A stretch of 64,000 nt of DNA, from assembly GCA_026707225.1 (NCBI GenBank), contig JAPOXG010000010.1, positions 124,001 to 188,000 on the forward strand. The letters run 5' to 3'. Of this stretch, positions 8,335-17,818 are shown piece by piece. The notes beneath the pieces are model-generated. The model was not told the DNA's origin. It did not search any database and saw nothing but the letters and a program-made list of their open reading frames with translations. The DNA is from Chloroflexota bacterium (GTDB taxonomy: Bacteria; Chloroflexota; Anaerolineae; Aggregatilineales; Phototrophicaceae). The translations under genes were made by a program, and so were the position numbers. The number at the start of each line of letters is the position of its first letter. Position 1 is the stretch's first letter.

Positions 8335-9471
8335 ATGAAAGCAGCGCTGGTTCTGGAGGATGGACGCGTCTTCCCGGGCGAAGGCTTTGGCGCGGAGGGC
8401 GTATCCACCGGCGAGATCGTCTTCAACACCTCGATGACGGGATACCAAGAGATCCTCACGGATCCGTCATATCATCGCCAGATCGTCACCATGACCGTGC
8501 CGCATGTGGGCAATACCGGCGTCAACCTGGAAGATCCGGAATCGGTCAAGGTCTGGGTCGCCGGTTTTGTCGTGCGCTCGCTAAGCCCGATCGTCAGCAA
8601 CTGGCGCAATCGCGGCGACCTCGCTACCTATCTGAAAGACAGCGGCATCATTGGCCTGTCTTCAGTAGCGACCCGCGCGCTTGTGCGGCATATCCGTGAA
8701 ATTGGGGTGATGCGCGCGGCGGTCGCCCACGGTCGCGAGGCGGAAGATACCGACGCCTTGGTTGACATGGCGCGCTCCTCGCTCGATATGTCGGGCGCGA
8801 ATCTGGTCGATGATGTCTCGGTTCAGACGCCTTACGACTGGACCGACGAGAGCGACGCGCAATGGTATGGCGATCATCCCGCAGCCGGGGATCGCCCGCT
8901 CATCGTCGCTTATGACTATGGCATCAAACGGAATATCCTGCGCATGATGGCCGACCGCGGCTTGCGCGTGACGGTCGTGCCAGCTTGGACGCCGCCAGCC
9001 GAAGTGCTCGACATGAATCCGGCCGGCGTATTCCTCAGCAATGGACCGGGCGATCCCGCGGCGGTCGATTACGCCATCGCTAACGTACAGTCGCTATTGG
9101 GAGCGGCACCCATATTCGGCATTTGTCTTGGTCATCAGATTCTCGCGCTGGCTTTGGGCGGTGAAACGGAAAAGATGCGCTTCGGACATCGGGGCGGCAA
9201 TCAACCAGTGAAACATCTGGCCAGCGGTGAAGTGGAAATCGCCTCCCACAATCATGGATTCGCCGTCCGCGCGGACAGCGACTTAAAGGGCGGCGAAATT
9301 ACCCATCTGAATTTGAATGACAATACGGTAGCGGGATTGCGCCATCACGAACTGCGCGCCTTCAGCGTACAGTATCATCCGGAGGCCTCACCGGGTCCGC
9401 ATGATTCCTTTTATCTCTTTGACGAATTTGTCGACGCCGTGCACGGCAATCGATCATCGCGGGAGCGGTAA
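8335..9471 (+). CDS. carA: Carbamoyl-phosphate synthase small subunit (glutaminase)
   Basis: Provides ammonia from glutamine to CarB. The 378 residues comprise the CarA N-terminal domain (FNTSMTGYQEILTDPSY) and a class I glutamine amidotransferase domain with the nucleophile C264 in FGICLGHQILALALGG and the His-x-Glu pair in QYHPEASPGPHDS. No strong ribosome binding site precedes the ATG. The gene lies 243 nt after argJ, behind an inverted-repeat element, in the same direction, and 239 nt before carB. Its product feeds both arginine (with the argCBDJ products) and pyrimidines. Confidence 0.97.
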   Translation: MKAALVLEDGRVFPGEGFGAEGVSTGEIVFNTSMTGYQEILTDPSYHRQIVTMTVPHVGNTGVNLEDPESVKVWVAGFVVRSLSPIVSNWRNRGDLATYLKDSGIIGLSSVATRALVRHIREIGVMRAAVAHGREAEDTDALVDMARSSLDMSGANLVDDVSVQTPYDWTDESDAQWYGDHPAAGDRPLIVAYDYGIKRNILRMMADRGLRVTVVPAWTPPAEVLDMNPAGVFLSNGPGDPAAVDYAIANVQSLLGAAPIFGICLGHQILALALGGETEKMRFGHRGGNQPVKHLASGEVEIASHNHGFAVRADSDLKGGEITHLNLNDNTVAGLRHHELRAFSVQYHPEASPGPHDSFYLFDEFVDAVHGNRSSRER

Positions 9472-9515
9472 CATTCGCGGGTTTTCGCCTTTGCCGAGCG
9501 TCGTGCAGTTTTCTC

Positions 9516-9555
9516 CACTGAGGACACAGAGGGAGTACAGAGAACACAGAGGAAA
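9516..9555. repeat. Degenerate short tandem repeat between carA and carB
   Basis: Three imperfect copies of an ACACAGAG-type unit (GGACACAGAG, GGAGTACAGAG, GAACACAGAGG) lie in the 239-nt gap between carA and carB. This type of purine-rich repeat is seen in intergenic regions of many environmental bacteria. No coding or regulatory role is evident. Transcription of carB is likely to read through from carA or start in this gap. Confidence 0.5.
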
Positions 9556-9710
9556 AGCGCTTTATTGCACGATAAGGGCCAGGCCAGTATTTCTAAACTA
9601 AATTCAGGGCGAGGGTAAGGTCTAAATTTCCGCACTGTCTGGACGCAAGAACCATTTCAAACTTAGCGTTTATGTCTTTGTAGCAACAAGAATCGGAGGC
9701 GATTGCCCTG

Positions 9711-12700
9711 ATGCCCAAGCGTACCGACATCAAGAGCATCATGATCATTGGTTCGGGACCCATCGTCATCGGTCAGGCTTGCGAATTCGATTACAGCGGC
9801 GTGCAGGCTTGCAAGGCGCTGAAGGCGCAGGGCTATCGCGTCGTGCTCGTCAACTCCAACCCGGCGACGATCATGACAGACCCGCAATTTGCCGACGCCA
9901 CCTATATCGAACCGCTGACGCCGGATATCTGCGAGAAGATTATTGCGCTGGAGCAACCTGACGCGCTGCTGCCGACTGTTGGCGGGCAGACGGCTTTGAA
10001 TCTGGCGGTGCAGCTGAAAGCATCGGGCTTTCTCGATCGTCACGGCGTCGAACTCATTGGCGCTACTTTGACCAGCATACAGCTGGCGGAGGATCGTCAG
10101 CTCTTCAATGACACGATGAGAGAAATTGGTCTCGCAGTGCCGGACAGCAAAGTCGTTAGCACGGTGGATGACGCGCTCGCTTTTGCCAAGGTCATCGGCT
10201 ATCCGATTCTAATTCGGCCTTCGTTCACGATGGGCGGCGCCGGCGGGGGCGTCGCTTACGATAGCGACGAATTGCGGCGGGTCGCTGCCAACGGCATTCA
10301 GCAGAGCCCCTTGGGCGAGGTGCTGGTCGACAAGAGCTTGCTCGGCTGGAAAGAATATGAGTTGGAGCTGATGCGGGACGCCAAAGGCAATTTCGTCGTC
10401 GTCTGCTCGATTGAGAATCTGGACCCGATGGGCGTGCACACCGGCGACAGCATCACCATCGCGCCGGCGCAGACCTTGACCGACAAAGAGATTCAGCGGC
10501 TGCGCAACATGTCGCGCAAGATCTTCGACCGCGTCGGCATCACGACCGGCGGCGCCAACGTGCAATTCGCCATCAATCCAGACGACGGCGAAGTTTACGT
10601 CATCGAAATGAATCCGCGCGTCTCCCGCTCATCGGCGCTGGCCAGCAAAGCGACCGGCTTCCCCATCGCAAAGATCGCCGCGCTGGTCGCCGTCGGTTTC
10701 ACGCTGGACGAGATTCCCAACGATATCACCTTGAAAACGCCCGCCAGCTTTGAACCCTCGCTGGATTATATAGTCGTCAAGATTCCGCGCTGGGACTTCA
10801 AGAAATTCGCCGGCGCCGATCCAGTGCTGGGTCCGCAGATGAAGGCGGTCGGCGAAGTCATGGCGATCGGCCGGACCTTTCCCGAAGCGCTGCAGAAGGG
10901 CGTCCGCTCGTTGGATATCGGCATGGAAGGCTTTGGCAGCCAGGTTGATAGCGATTTGAGGCCCGAAGCGCTCAGCGTACCCACCGCGCAGCGACTGTTT
11001 CAAGTTGCCAGCCTCATCGCCGGCGGCGTCGGCTTTGCAGAAATCGTCCGGCAGACGCATTTTGATCCCTGGTTTGTCCAGCAAATGCATGACCTGATGG
11101 CGATTCACGGATCAGTCGTCGGCAAGGCATTGCGCTTGAGCGATCTGGATGAGTCGGACCTGCGCAAGCTCAAGCATTATGGCTTCAGCGACGCATACAT
11201 CGCTGATCTGGTGGGCGTGGACAGCCTTGCCGTACGCGATTATCGTAAGCGTCTCGGCGTTGAAGCGAATTTCTACCGCGTTGATACCTGCGCCGCCGAA
11301 TTTGAAGCGATGACGCCCTATTTGTATTCAACCTATGAAATGGAAGACGAAGCGGCGCCGAGCCATGCGCCCAAAGTGATGATTCTCGGCGGCGGACCCA
11401 ACCGCATCGGCCAGGGAATCGAATTTGATTACTGCTGCGTCCACGCCTGCTTCGCCTTACGAGAGGCGGGCTACGAAACTATCATGGTCAACTGCAACCC
11501 GGAGACGGTCAGCACCGACTATGACACGGCCGATCGGCTTTACTTTGAGCCTCTGACCGCCGAAGATGTGATGAACATTGTCGACCGGGAACAGCCCGCT
11601 GGCTTGCTGGTGCAATTTGGCGGGCAGACGCCGCTGAACATCGCGCGAGATTTGGAACGAATGGGCGCGCCAATTTGGGGCACGTCGGTAGACACCATCG
11701 ATCTCGCCGAAGACCGCGAGCGCTTCAACGCCCTGATGCGGCGGCTGAATATCGCGCAGCCGTCCGGCGCGACGATCCTAAACCGAGAAGAAGCGGCGGG
11801 CGCGGCCGCCTCCATCGGCTACCCGGTGCTTGTGCGCCCGAGTTATGTTCTGGGCGGGCGTGGCATGGCCATCGTCTTTGATGAAGCGCAGCTGTTGGCT
11901 TGGCTGGATGATCACGTGGAATGGGGCGGGCATCCGGTACTGATCGATCAGTTTCTGGATGACGCTTATGAAGTGGATGTGGATGCCTTGTGCGACGGCG
12001 CGCATGTCACCATCGGCGGCATCATGCAGCACATTGAACAGGCTGGCGTGCACAGCGGCGATTCCGCCTGCGTCGTGCCACCTTACAAAATTAGCTATTT
12101 TCACCTGGATATCATTCGGGATCACAGTCGGCGGATTGGTCTGGCCCTGGGTGTGAAAGGCTTGTTCAACATTCAGTTCGCTGTCAAGGATGATGAGGTC
12201 TACGTGCTGGAAGTCAATCCTCGAGCGAGCCGCACCGTGCCTTTCATCAGCAAGGCGACCGGGCGCCCGCTGGCGCGATATGCGGCGCAGATCACAGCCG
12301 GCGCGACGCTGGCGGATCTGGGATTCTTGGATGAACCGTCGGTGAACGGCTTCTTCATCAAGGAAGCGGTGTTCCCCTTTCAGAAATTCCCCGGCGTCGA
12401 TACGCGGCTCGGTCCCGAAATGCGCTCCACCGGCGAAGTGATGGGACACGCGTCCAGCTTTGGGCATGCCTTCGTCAAGTCGCAGGCATCGGCTTGGCTG
12501 TCCTTGCCCGAGTCTGGCGTCGTCTTCATCAGCGTCAACGACTTCGACAAACCCTTGGTAGCGAAGATGGCCCGCGATCTGGCAAAGCTCGATTTTGACC
12601 TGTTGGCAACCGAAGGCACGGCGCGCTGGCTCAACCAGATGGGCATTCAGACTCGCCGCATCAACAAGCTGAGCGAGGGCAAACCGCATATAATGGATGC

Positions 12701-12917
12701 CATGCAGCGGCGGCAAGTCGATCTGATCATCAATACACCGCGTGGCAGTCAAGCGCATGAAGACGGCGTCGCCATCCGCAGCCTGGCTTACGCGCTGGGG
12801 ATCCCCATCGTCACGACAATGAGCGCGGCCGCGGCGACGGTGCAAGGCATCAGACGCATGCGCGAAAAGCCGCTTAGCGTGCGCAGTTTGCAATCTCATT
12901 ATGAGGCAATGATGTAG
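9711..12917 (+). CDS. carB: Carbamoyl-phosphate synthase large subunit
   Basis: Makes carbamoyl phosphate from bicarbonate, ammonia and two ATP. The 1068 residues show the duplicated ATP-grasp halves: the first with [17 protein letters not shown] and [15 protein letters not shown], the second with [20 protein letters not shown] and [14 protein letters not shown], each with an ExNPR-type metal motif ([18 protein letters not shown] and [18 protein letters not shown]). The C-terminal MGS-like allosteric domain (about 930-1068, [13 protein letters not shown]) is present. Length is normal. GGAGG lies 11 nt before the ATG. Followed by hpt after 24 nt. Confidence 0.98.
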   Translation: MPKRTDIKSIMIIGSGPIVIGQACEFDYSGVQACKALKAQGYRVVLVNSNPATIMTDPQFADATYIEPLTPDICEKIIALEQPDALLPTVGGQTALNLAVQLKASGFLDRHGVELIGATLTSIQLAEDRQLFNDTMREIGLAVPDSKVVSTVDDALAFAKVIGYPILIRPSFTMGGAGGGVAYDSDELRRVAANGIQQSPLGEVLVDKSLLGWKEYELELMRDAKGNFVVVCSIENLDPMGVHTGDSITIAPAQTLTDKEIQRLRNMSRKIFDRVGITTGGANVQFAINPDDGEVYVIEMNPRVSRSSALASKATGFPIAKIAALVAVGFTLDEIPNDITLKTPASFEPSLDYIVVKIPRWDFKKFAGADPVLGPQMKAVGEVMAIGRTFPEALQKGVRSLDIGMEGFGSQVDSDLRPEALSVPTAQRLFQVASLIAGGVGFAEIVRQTHFDPWFVQQMHDLMAIHGSVVGKALRLSDLDESDLRKLKHYGFSDAYIADLVGVDSLAVRDYRKRLGVEANFYRVDTCAAEFEAMTPYLYSTYEMEDEAAPSHAPKVMILGGGPNRIGQGIEFDYCCVHACFALREAGYETIMVNCNPETVSTDYDTADRLYFEPLTAEDVMNIVDREQPAGLLVQFGGQTPLNIARDLERMGAPIWGTSVDTIDLAEDRERFNALMRRLNIAQPSGATILNREEAAGAAASIGYPVLVRPSYVLGGRGMAIVFDEAQLLAWLDDHVEWGGHPVLIDQFLDDAYEVDVDALCDGAHVTIGGIMQHIEQAGVHSGDSACVVPPYKISYFHLDIIRDHSRRIGLALGVKGLFNIQFAVKDDEVYVLEVNPRASRTVPFISKATGRPLARYAAQITAGATLADLGFLDEPSVNGFFIKEAVFPFQKFPGVDTRLGPEMRSTGEVMGHASSFGHAFVKSQASAWLSLPESGVVFISVNDFDKPLVAKMARDLAKLDFDLLATEGTARWLNQMGIQTRRINKLSEGKPHIMDAMQRRQVDLIINTPRGSQAHEDGVAIRSLAYALGIPIVTTMSAAAATVQGIRRMREKPLSVRSLQSHYEAMM

Positions 12918-12941
12918 AACCGAGTTCACGAGGTTGAGCGA

Positions 12942-13502
12942 ATGGCGCTGGCATACGAGAAATATCTTCAGGAAGTCCTGATTGATGAAGCGACATTGCA
13001 AAGCCGCATCGCCCAGCTTGGCGCGCAAATCAATCTTGACTATGCCGGCTGCAGCGATCTATTGCTGCTTTGCGTTCTCAAAGGCGGGGTGATGTTCCTT
13101 TCCGATTTGTCCCGCCATATCCATGTGCCGCATGTCATTGACTTTATGGCGGCGAGCAGTTATGGGACGGGCGCCCGTACCTCGACTGGCTCCGTGCGCA
13201 TCGATATGGATATGCGCATGGATGTCAAAGACAAGCACGTGCTGGTAGTCGAGGACATCATCGACAGCGGCTACACGCTCGCTTTTGTCTTGAAGACCCT
13301 GCGGAATCGCGAGCCCGCCAGCCTGAAACTTTGCGCGCTGCTCAACAAACAGTCGCGCCGCGAAGTTGATATCGTGGTGGATTACATCGGCTTCGATATT
13401 GAGAACAAATTCGTTTTCGGTTACGGATTGGACCTCGACGAGCGCTTCCGAAACCTGCGTTTTGTGGCGGTGGCGAAGACGGACGCGCTGGCGGATGAGT
13501 GA
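12942..13502 (+). CDS. hpt: Hypoxanthine phosphoribosyltransferase
   Basis: Salvages hypoxanthine and guanine to IMP and GMP with PRPP. The 186-residue type I phosphoribosyltransferase has LLLCVLKGGVMFLSDL (pyrophosphate loop), the flexible catalytic loop with SSYGTGARTSTG, the PRPP motif VLVVEDIIDSGYTL, and the base-binding tail KFVFGYGLDLDERFRNL, which fits Hpt rather than PyrR. It sits 24 nt after carB and overlaps the next gene by 8 nt (ATGAGTGA), so it is probably in one transcript with carB and the CCA enzyme. Confidence 0.93.
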   Translation: MALAYEKYLQEVLIDEATLQSRIAQLGAQINLDYAGCSDLLLLCVLKGGVMFLSDLSRHIHVPHVIDFMAASSYGTGARTSTGSVRIDMDMRMDVKDKHVLVVEDIIDSGYTLAFVLKTLRNREPASLKLCALLNKQSRREVDIVVDYIGFDIENKFVFGYGLDLDERFRNLRFVAVAKTDALADE

Positions 13503-14952
13503 CAATGAGGCGGTGCTGTCTTGGCCCGATCGAGTTTATGATCTATGTGAACGGCTCCGCCAAATCGCCGGTGATACGCCAATGTTTCTGGTTGGCGGCG
13601 CTGTGCGAGACGCCTACCTGCGCGCCGCGATTACCGATATCGACATTGCCGTTGATGGCGATGCGCTGAAGCTCGCCAAGCAAGTATCCCAATGCTATCG
13701 GGCAGATTCTTATGTAATGGATTGGGAGCGCGGCGTCGCTCGCGTGTTTCTCAAAGACGATGCTGGCACGATCTTATTGGATTTTGCTCGCTTTCGCGGC
13801 GAAGATCTTCTGAGCGATCTGCGCGATCGGGATTTCACCATGAACGCGATGGCGGCCGACTTGCATGGTGACATCAGCGCCTTGTACGACCCGCTCGATG
13901 GGGCAGCGGATTTGCGCCAAAGAGTCCTGCGCCGCTGTTCCCCGCGCGCCATTGCCGACGATCCAATACGCGCTTTGAGGGCGATCCGCCAGAGTGTACA
14001 GTTTGAGCTTAAGATTCATCCCGACACCGCAGCGGATGTCAGAAGCCAGGCGAAGCGCTTGCGCCAGACATCGCCGGAGCGCATACGCGATGAGCTATTC
14101 AAGTTGTTTGCTTTGGACAAGCCCGCTCGCGGCTTGCGCGTCATGGAGCATCTGGGCGTCTTGCAGCAGGTCTTGCCGCCTGTCGCCGCGCTGGCGAAAG
14201 AGGACGCGCGGCCGCCGGGAACGATGAATGCCTGGACGAGCGCCTTGGCGGTCGTGGAACGCATGCGGGCGATTCTCTTGGCGATTAGCAGCCGGCGCAG
14301 CGACAATACGGCGGCGGCATTTGATCTTGGCATGTTGGTTATGCAGTTGGATCATTATCGTGCAGACCTGCAAGCGCGCTTAGCGCATGTCTACGGCAAC
14401 GGGCGCGAACATGCCCAGCTGCTGGTGTTGGCCGCGGCGATACACGCGCTAGACAGCAGCGGCGCAGGCGCACGTGGCGATTCGGCTTCCGCCGGGCAAG
14501 CGGCAAGGGTGGCGAAGGCACTCGTCCTAACCCTGGATGAAGGGCGGCGGCTGGCACAGATCATTGGCAATTACAGGCAAATCGTCGACAAGCCGACCTG
14601 GTCCACGTTAGATCAGCATCGCTTCTGGCATCGGCTCGGCGATGGCGGCATCGACGCAATCTTGCTTGCAGCTGCCTGTGTACTAGGCGAGGCGGGCAGC
14701 GGCCTGCGGCAAGCTGACTGGCTGCAATTCGTAGAGCGGGCAACCCGCCTGCTCGATACCTTCTATAATCAGTACGAAGAAGTCGTCAATCCGCCCCCGC
14801 TGCTCAATGGGCGCGATGTGCAAGACTTGCTTGGTATTGAGCCCGGACCCCCAGTAGGCAGGATGTTGACGAAGCTGCGCGAGGCGCAAGCGACCGGTAT
14901 GATCGAGTCGGTTTCTGAAGCGCGCGAGTTTGTTCTGCGTTCGATCGAGTAG
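13495..14952 (+). CDS. cca: CCA tRNA nucleotidyltransferase / poly(A) polymerase family protein
   Basis: A class II nucleotidyltransferase of 485 residues that adds or repairs the CCA end of tRNA. Visible are the head domain motif FLVGGAVRDAYL, the metal-binding pair DIDIAVDGD, RDRDFTMNAMA, and the nucleotide template segment DDPIRALRAIRQ. A long C-terminal helical region (residues 200-485) resembles extended CCA enzymes. The start is the ATG at 13495 overlapping the hpt stop; upstream in-frame codons encode an Arg/Ser/Trp-rich stretch that is the hpt gene read in another frame. The tRNA-His gene in this window has no encoded CCA, consistent with need for such an enzyme. A poly(A) polymerase role cannot be excluded. 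Confidence 0.92.
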   Translation: MSDNEAVLSWPDRVYDLCERLRQIAGDTPMFLVGGAVRDAYLRAAITDIDIAVDGDALKLAKQVSQCYRADSYVMDWERGVARVFLKDDAGTILLDFARFRGEDLLSDLRDRDFTMNAMAADLHGDISALYDPLDGAADLRQRVLRRCSPRAIADDPIRALRAIRQSVQFELKIHPDTAADVRSQAKRLRQTSPERIRDELFKLFALDKPARGLRVMEHLGVLQQVLPPVAALAKEDARPPGTMNAWTSALAVVERMRAILLAISSRRSDNTAAAFDLGMLVMQLDHYRADLQARLAHVYGNGREHAQLLVLAAAIHALDSSGAGARGDSASAGQAARVAKALVLTLDEGRRLAQIIGNYRQIVDKPTWSTLDQHRFWHRLGDGGIDAILLAAACVLGEAGSGLRQADWLQFVERATRLLDTFYNQYEEVVNPPPLLNGRDVQDLLGIEPGPPVGRMLTKLREAQATGMIESVSEAREFVLRSIE

Positions 14953-14985
14953 TATCCAAAAAATGGCGATTACGCTGACCTTCGC

Positions 14986-15567
14986 TCAATCGTTCGAGCG
15001 CCTAGCGCAATCGGCGAATTGGTAGAAGACGAGCATGGTGCGGCCGTATTTGCGCTGATCAATCTCTTCTAAATGATGAAAGCGGCGCTTGGCATCGAAT
15101 TCGCGCGGGTCAATTTGCACGATGACTTGGCTGCCAGGGCGCTGCCAATTCAAATTCTCGTCGAGAGCTGCAAGCGTCTCCAGCCAAATGCCCTGATATT
15201 GGGGCGGCGCCACATAAAGGAATTGATAATGACGATCTGGTCCCCGAGCGATGAGGTCGAGGGCGTGGCGTCTCGTGACAGTGGCTTTTGGCTTGAATCC
15301 GGTATGCGCCAAGTTGCGATGGATCGTCTGGACCGCCTGCCGATCTATGTCGTTGAAATGCGCGTAGGCGGCGCCGCGGCTCAAAGCTTCAATGCCCACG
15401 CTGCCGCTGCCGGCGTAGAGATCGAGGAAGTTTGAATCGCGGATTCTTGACCCGATAATATTGAAGAGCGCTTCTTTGACGCGGTCCATAATCGGACGCG
15501 TCTTGTTGCCGGGCGCCGGTTTCAGTTTCAGGCCGCGCGCGGCGCCGGCGATGACGCGCAGGGACAT
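14986..15567 (-). CDS. rsmD: 16S rRNA (guanine966-N2)-methyltransferase RsmD-like
   Basis: A 193-residue Rossmann methyltransferase: N-terminal VIAGAARGLKLK and TRPIMDRVKEALFNII typical of RsmD, the SAM loop FLDLYAGSGSVGIEALSRGA, and acidic motif NDIDRQAV. The catalytic motif IV, normally Asp-Pro-Pro-Phe/Tyr, reads APPQ at residues 120-123, so the acidic residue that holds the target amino group is missing. RsmD identity is otherwise clear from the N-terminus. It lies convergent with cca (33 nt apart) and 19 nt downstream of a small TPR gene in the same direction. Confidence 0.9.
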   Translation of the reverse strand: MSLRVIAGAARGLKLKPAPGNKTRPIMDRVKEALFNIIGSRIRDSNFLDLYAGSGSVGIEALSRGAAYAHFNDIDRQAVQTIHRNLAHTGFKPKATVTRRHALDLIARGPDRHYQFLYVAPPQYQGIWLETLAALDENLNWQRPGSQVIVQIDPREFDAKRRFHHLEEIDQRKYGRTMLVFYQFADCARRSND

Positions 15568-15586
15568 GGCCGGGCTGACAGCTCAA

Positions 15587-15943
15587 CTACGCCGTGCCGC
15601 CCACATCTTCGATGCGCTGCTTCAGCATTCGAGTCAACATCATATAACGATCGTCAAAGTTTGTTTCGAGGTCATTGGCGCCGTGCTGCCCTTCGGCATG
15701 CGAAGTCAATTGCACCGCGGAAAGCGCCTGCTCGGTGACTGTCAACGCCTGCTGAAAAGAGTCGGCGGCGGACCGATTGTCGCCCATTGATTTGAACGCC
15801 AAGCCCATGCCATAGCGCGCGTCGACGCTATCCGGGCTGGCGGCGATCACCTCTTCAAACAATCCAATTGCGCCCTGATTGTCGCCGTTTCGATGCAGTC
15901 GCCATGCTCTGCCGATTTTTTCCGCCGAGGGTAATGTGGACAT
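15587..15943 (-). CDS. Small TPR protein upstream of rsmD
   Basis: A 118-residue protein with two tetratricopeptide-like helical pairs: AWRLHRNGDNQGAIGLFEEVIAASPDS and ARYGMGLAFKSMGDNRSAADSFQQALTV, each cited in part. No signal peptide or membrane segment, so it is cytoplasmic and probably a protein-protein adaptor. It ends 19 nt before rsmD and likely shares its transcript. An AGGAGAAGG ribosome binding site precedes the ATG at 15943. No function can be assigned from the sequence. Confidence 0.8.
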   Translation of the reverse strand: MSTLPSAEKIGRAWRLHRNGDNQGAIGLFEEVIAASPDSVDARYGMGLAFKSMGDNRSAADSFQQALTVTEQALSAVQLTSHAEGQHGANDLETNFDDRYMMLTRMLKQRIEDVGGTA

Positions 15944-16170
15944 GCCTTCTCCTTCCGGATATCAAGTCGAGCGAATTGCAGCCGCCGGCGGGCGACCATG
16001 CCCGACGCCGAGAATCACCTGTATTTTACCGTAAACTCGTCATGCCGCTACTGCCTCGCGCCGAGCGCAGCGGAGTCGCCGAATGGCCGCGCTTGCGAAC
16101 GAAAGCGTCTTGTGGCTTGTCTGGCCTGGTGATAAGCTTTGCCCGTCCAGGTTTCACAAGTTGACACGCT

Positions 16171-16635
16171 ATGCAGATTCGACTGGCGACGTTGTCTGAC
16201 TTGCCGGCCGCCGCCCAACTCTGGTTCGACCGAATCACCTTGCTGCAGCAGACCGATCCGCGCATCCGGCTCTTGCCCGATGCCCGCGGGAAATGGTCGG
16301 CCGCGGCCGCCCGCTGGGAAAGCGATGAGCGGATAGGGTTTTGGGTGGCGGAAGATTGCGGGACGCTGCTTGGATTCGCCGTTGTCCGAATTGAGCCGGG
16401 CTTGCCGGGATTGCAACCCCACAGGCGTGGCGTGCTGCTTGAGATGGTCGTCGACTTGCACGAAACGCACCGCGGCTTGGCCGACCTACTGCTGGATCGC
16501 GTACGGCAGTGGCTGGCCGCTCGGGGCGCTGGGGAAATTGAGGTAGATGTCCCCGCGCGTTACCCGGTGGAAGCGGCGTTCTGGCGCGGGCAGGGGGGCG
16601 CCGCTCGTTCCGAGAGATTCAGGCTGCCGCTATGA
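16171..16635 (+). CDS. GNAT family N-acetyltransferase (first of a tandem pair)
   Basis: 154 residues. The N-terminus MQIRLATLSDLPAAAQLW is the common first strand and helix of GNAT proteins. LLGFAVVRIE marks the central strands and VVDLHETHRGLADLLL the region of the acetyl-CoA loop, although the usual Arg/Gln-x-x-Gly-x-Gly is weak (HRGLADLL). It overlaps the next GNAT gene by 4 nt and opens a plus-strand cluster that includes an AlaX-like editing protein and three TPR membrane proteins. Substrate unknown. Confidence 0.8.
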   Translation: MQIRLATLSDLPAAAQLWFDRITLLQQTDPRIRLLPDARGKWSAAAARWESDERIGFWVAEDCGTLLGFAVVRIEPGLPGLQPHRRGVLLEMVVDLHETHRGLADLLLDRVRQWLAARGAGEIEVDVPARYPVEAAFWRGQGGAARSERFRLPL

Positions 16636-17111
16636 TACGGTTGGCGGATGCGGCCGATACCGAGCGCATTGGTGATCTGTGGGCGGAGATGGTCGCTTTT
16701 CACGCTGTCCTGGACCCGCAGACCTTTCGACCGGCGGAAGACGGCGCGGAGCGGTACGCGCGCGGCATCCAGGACCGTCTTGGGGATTCGGACGCGCGCG
16801 TGCTGGTGGCTGAAATCGATGGCGAGGTTGTCGGTTACGTCAATGGCGTCATCGCGGACATCACCACCGAACTGTTCTTGCCGCTGCGCTGCGGCCTGCT
16901 GGCGGACATTTATTTGCAAGCCGCTTACCGCCGCCGCGGTTTGGGCAAACAGCTGGTCGAACGCTTGCTGCTTTGGTTTCGCTCGCGTGGCGTCAATCAT
17001 TTTGAATGGCATGTCAGCGCGGGGAATCACGAGGCGCTGGCGTTTTGGCAGGCGATTGGCGGCGAAACGACGATGCTGCGCATGCGGGCGTCCATACCGG
17101 AGGTGGATTGA
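16632..17111 (+). CDS. GNAT family N-acetyltransferase (second of a tandem pair)
   Basis: 159 residues with a full GNAT signature: IRLADAADTERIGDLWAEM at the N-terminus, VLVAEIDGEVVGYVNG, the acetyl-CoA loop DIYLQAAYRRRGLGKQLVE, and the terminal WHVSAGNHEALAFWQAIG segment common in RimI-like members. Its start overlaps the first GNAT by 4 nt and its TGA shares one base with the ATG of the AlaX-like gene, so the three are translationally coupled. The substrate may be a small amine or a protein N-terminus; the sequence does not decide. Confidence 0.87.
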   Translation: MIRLADAADTERIGDLWAEMVAFHAVLDPQTFRPAEDGAERYARGIQDRLGDSDARVLVAEIDGEVVGYVNGVIADITTELFLPLRCGLLADIYLQAAYRRRGLGKQLVERLLLWFRSRGVNHFEWHVSAGNHEALAFWQAIGGETTMLRMRASIPEVD

Positions 17112-17818
17112 TGACGGAGTTGCTATATTTGACGGACAGTTATTGTAAAGCCTTTGAGGCGGTCGTCGTTGAGCATGACCTTGAGCAAAACGGCGTAATG
17201 CTCAACCGGAGCGCCTTTTATACCGGGGGCGGCGGACAGCTTCCGGACCAAGGCGCGCTTTGGAATGGCGAGGCGCAATATCGAGTCAGCAAGGTTCGGC
17301 GCGGGCATGCGCACATCGTAGACGGGGAGTTGCCGGCGGTCGGCTGCCGCGTCCGGGCTGAGATTAACTGGGATCGGCGCTACAAAATCATGCGGACGCA
17401 TACGGCGATGCACATCCTTTGCGGCGTGATTTGGCGCGATTATCAAGCCAGCGTCACCGGCGGCAATATTGATGTCCTCAGCGGCCGGATGGATTTCGAG
17501 TTCGAGCGGCTGGCGCCGGAGGTCATCGTCGAGATTGAAAAGAAGATCAATCAAGAAGTTGAAGCAGCGCGCGACGTGAAGATCGCCATACTGCCCCGCG
17601 AGACCGCCTTTGAAATCCCCGATCTGATTCGCACAAAAATCAATCTATTGCCGGAAAGCATCCAAGAGGTGCGGACGGTGGAGATCGTGGGGCTGGACCT
17701 GCAAGCGGACGGCGGCACCCACGTCGCCAATACGCGTGAGGTCGGCGCCATTAAGATTGCCAAGTACAAGAGCAAGGGCGGCATCAACAAGCGGCTCTAT
17801 GTGGAGCTCGAGGCTTGA
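17111..17818 (+). CDS. AlaX-like alanyl-tRNA editing protein
   Basis: A 235-residue free-standing homologue of the AlaRS editing domain, which hydrolyses Ser- or Gly-mischarged tRNA-Ala. It has the small N-terminal barrel with FYTGGGGQLPDQG, the zinc motif H97-x3-H101 in RTHTAMHIL, and the second half motif as DGGTHVANT, where the usual Cys-x3-His zinc pair is D200-x3-H204. The C-terminal KYKSKGGINKRLYVEL matches family ends. The ATG at 17111 overlaps the preceding TGA by one base; in-frame codons upstream are the GNAT gene in another frame. The next gene begins on its stop codon. Confidence 0.9.
   Translation: MTELLYLTDSYCKAFEAVVVEHDLEQNGVMLNRSAFYTGGGGQLPDQGALWNGEAQYRVSKVRRGHAHIVDGELPAVGCRVRAEINWDRRYKIMRTHTAMHILCGVIWRDYQASVTGGNIDVLSGRMDFEFERLAPEVIVEIEKKINQEVEAARDVKIAILPRETAFEIPDLIRTKINLLPESIQEVRTVEIVGLDLQADGGTHVANTREVGAIKIAKYKSKGGINKRLYVELEA

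Noticed and set aside
11778..13028. 416-codon frame antisense to carB
   Set aside because: It is the shadow of the carB reading frame in a G/C-rich gene; the sense frame has full family motifs.
12942..13502. PyrR pyrimidine regulator, suggested by its place after carB
   Set aside because: The C-terminal KFVFGYGLDLDERFRNL segment and the PRPP loop match hypoxanthine phosphoribosyltransferase instead.
16056..16090. GCGCCGAGCGCAGCGG-type sequence before the GNAT pair
   Set aside because: It resembles a fragment of a dispersed intergenic repeat, but one imperfect copy cannot support a repeat call.
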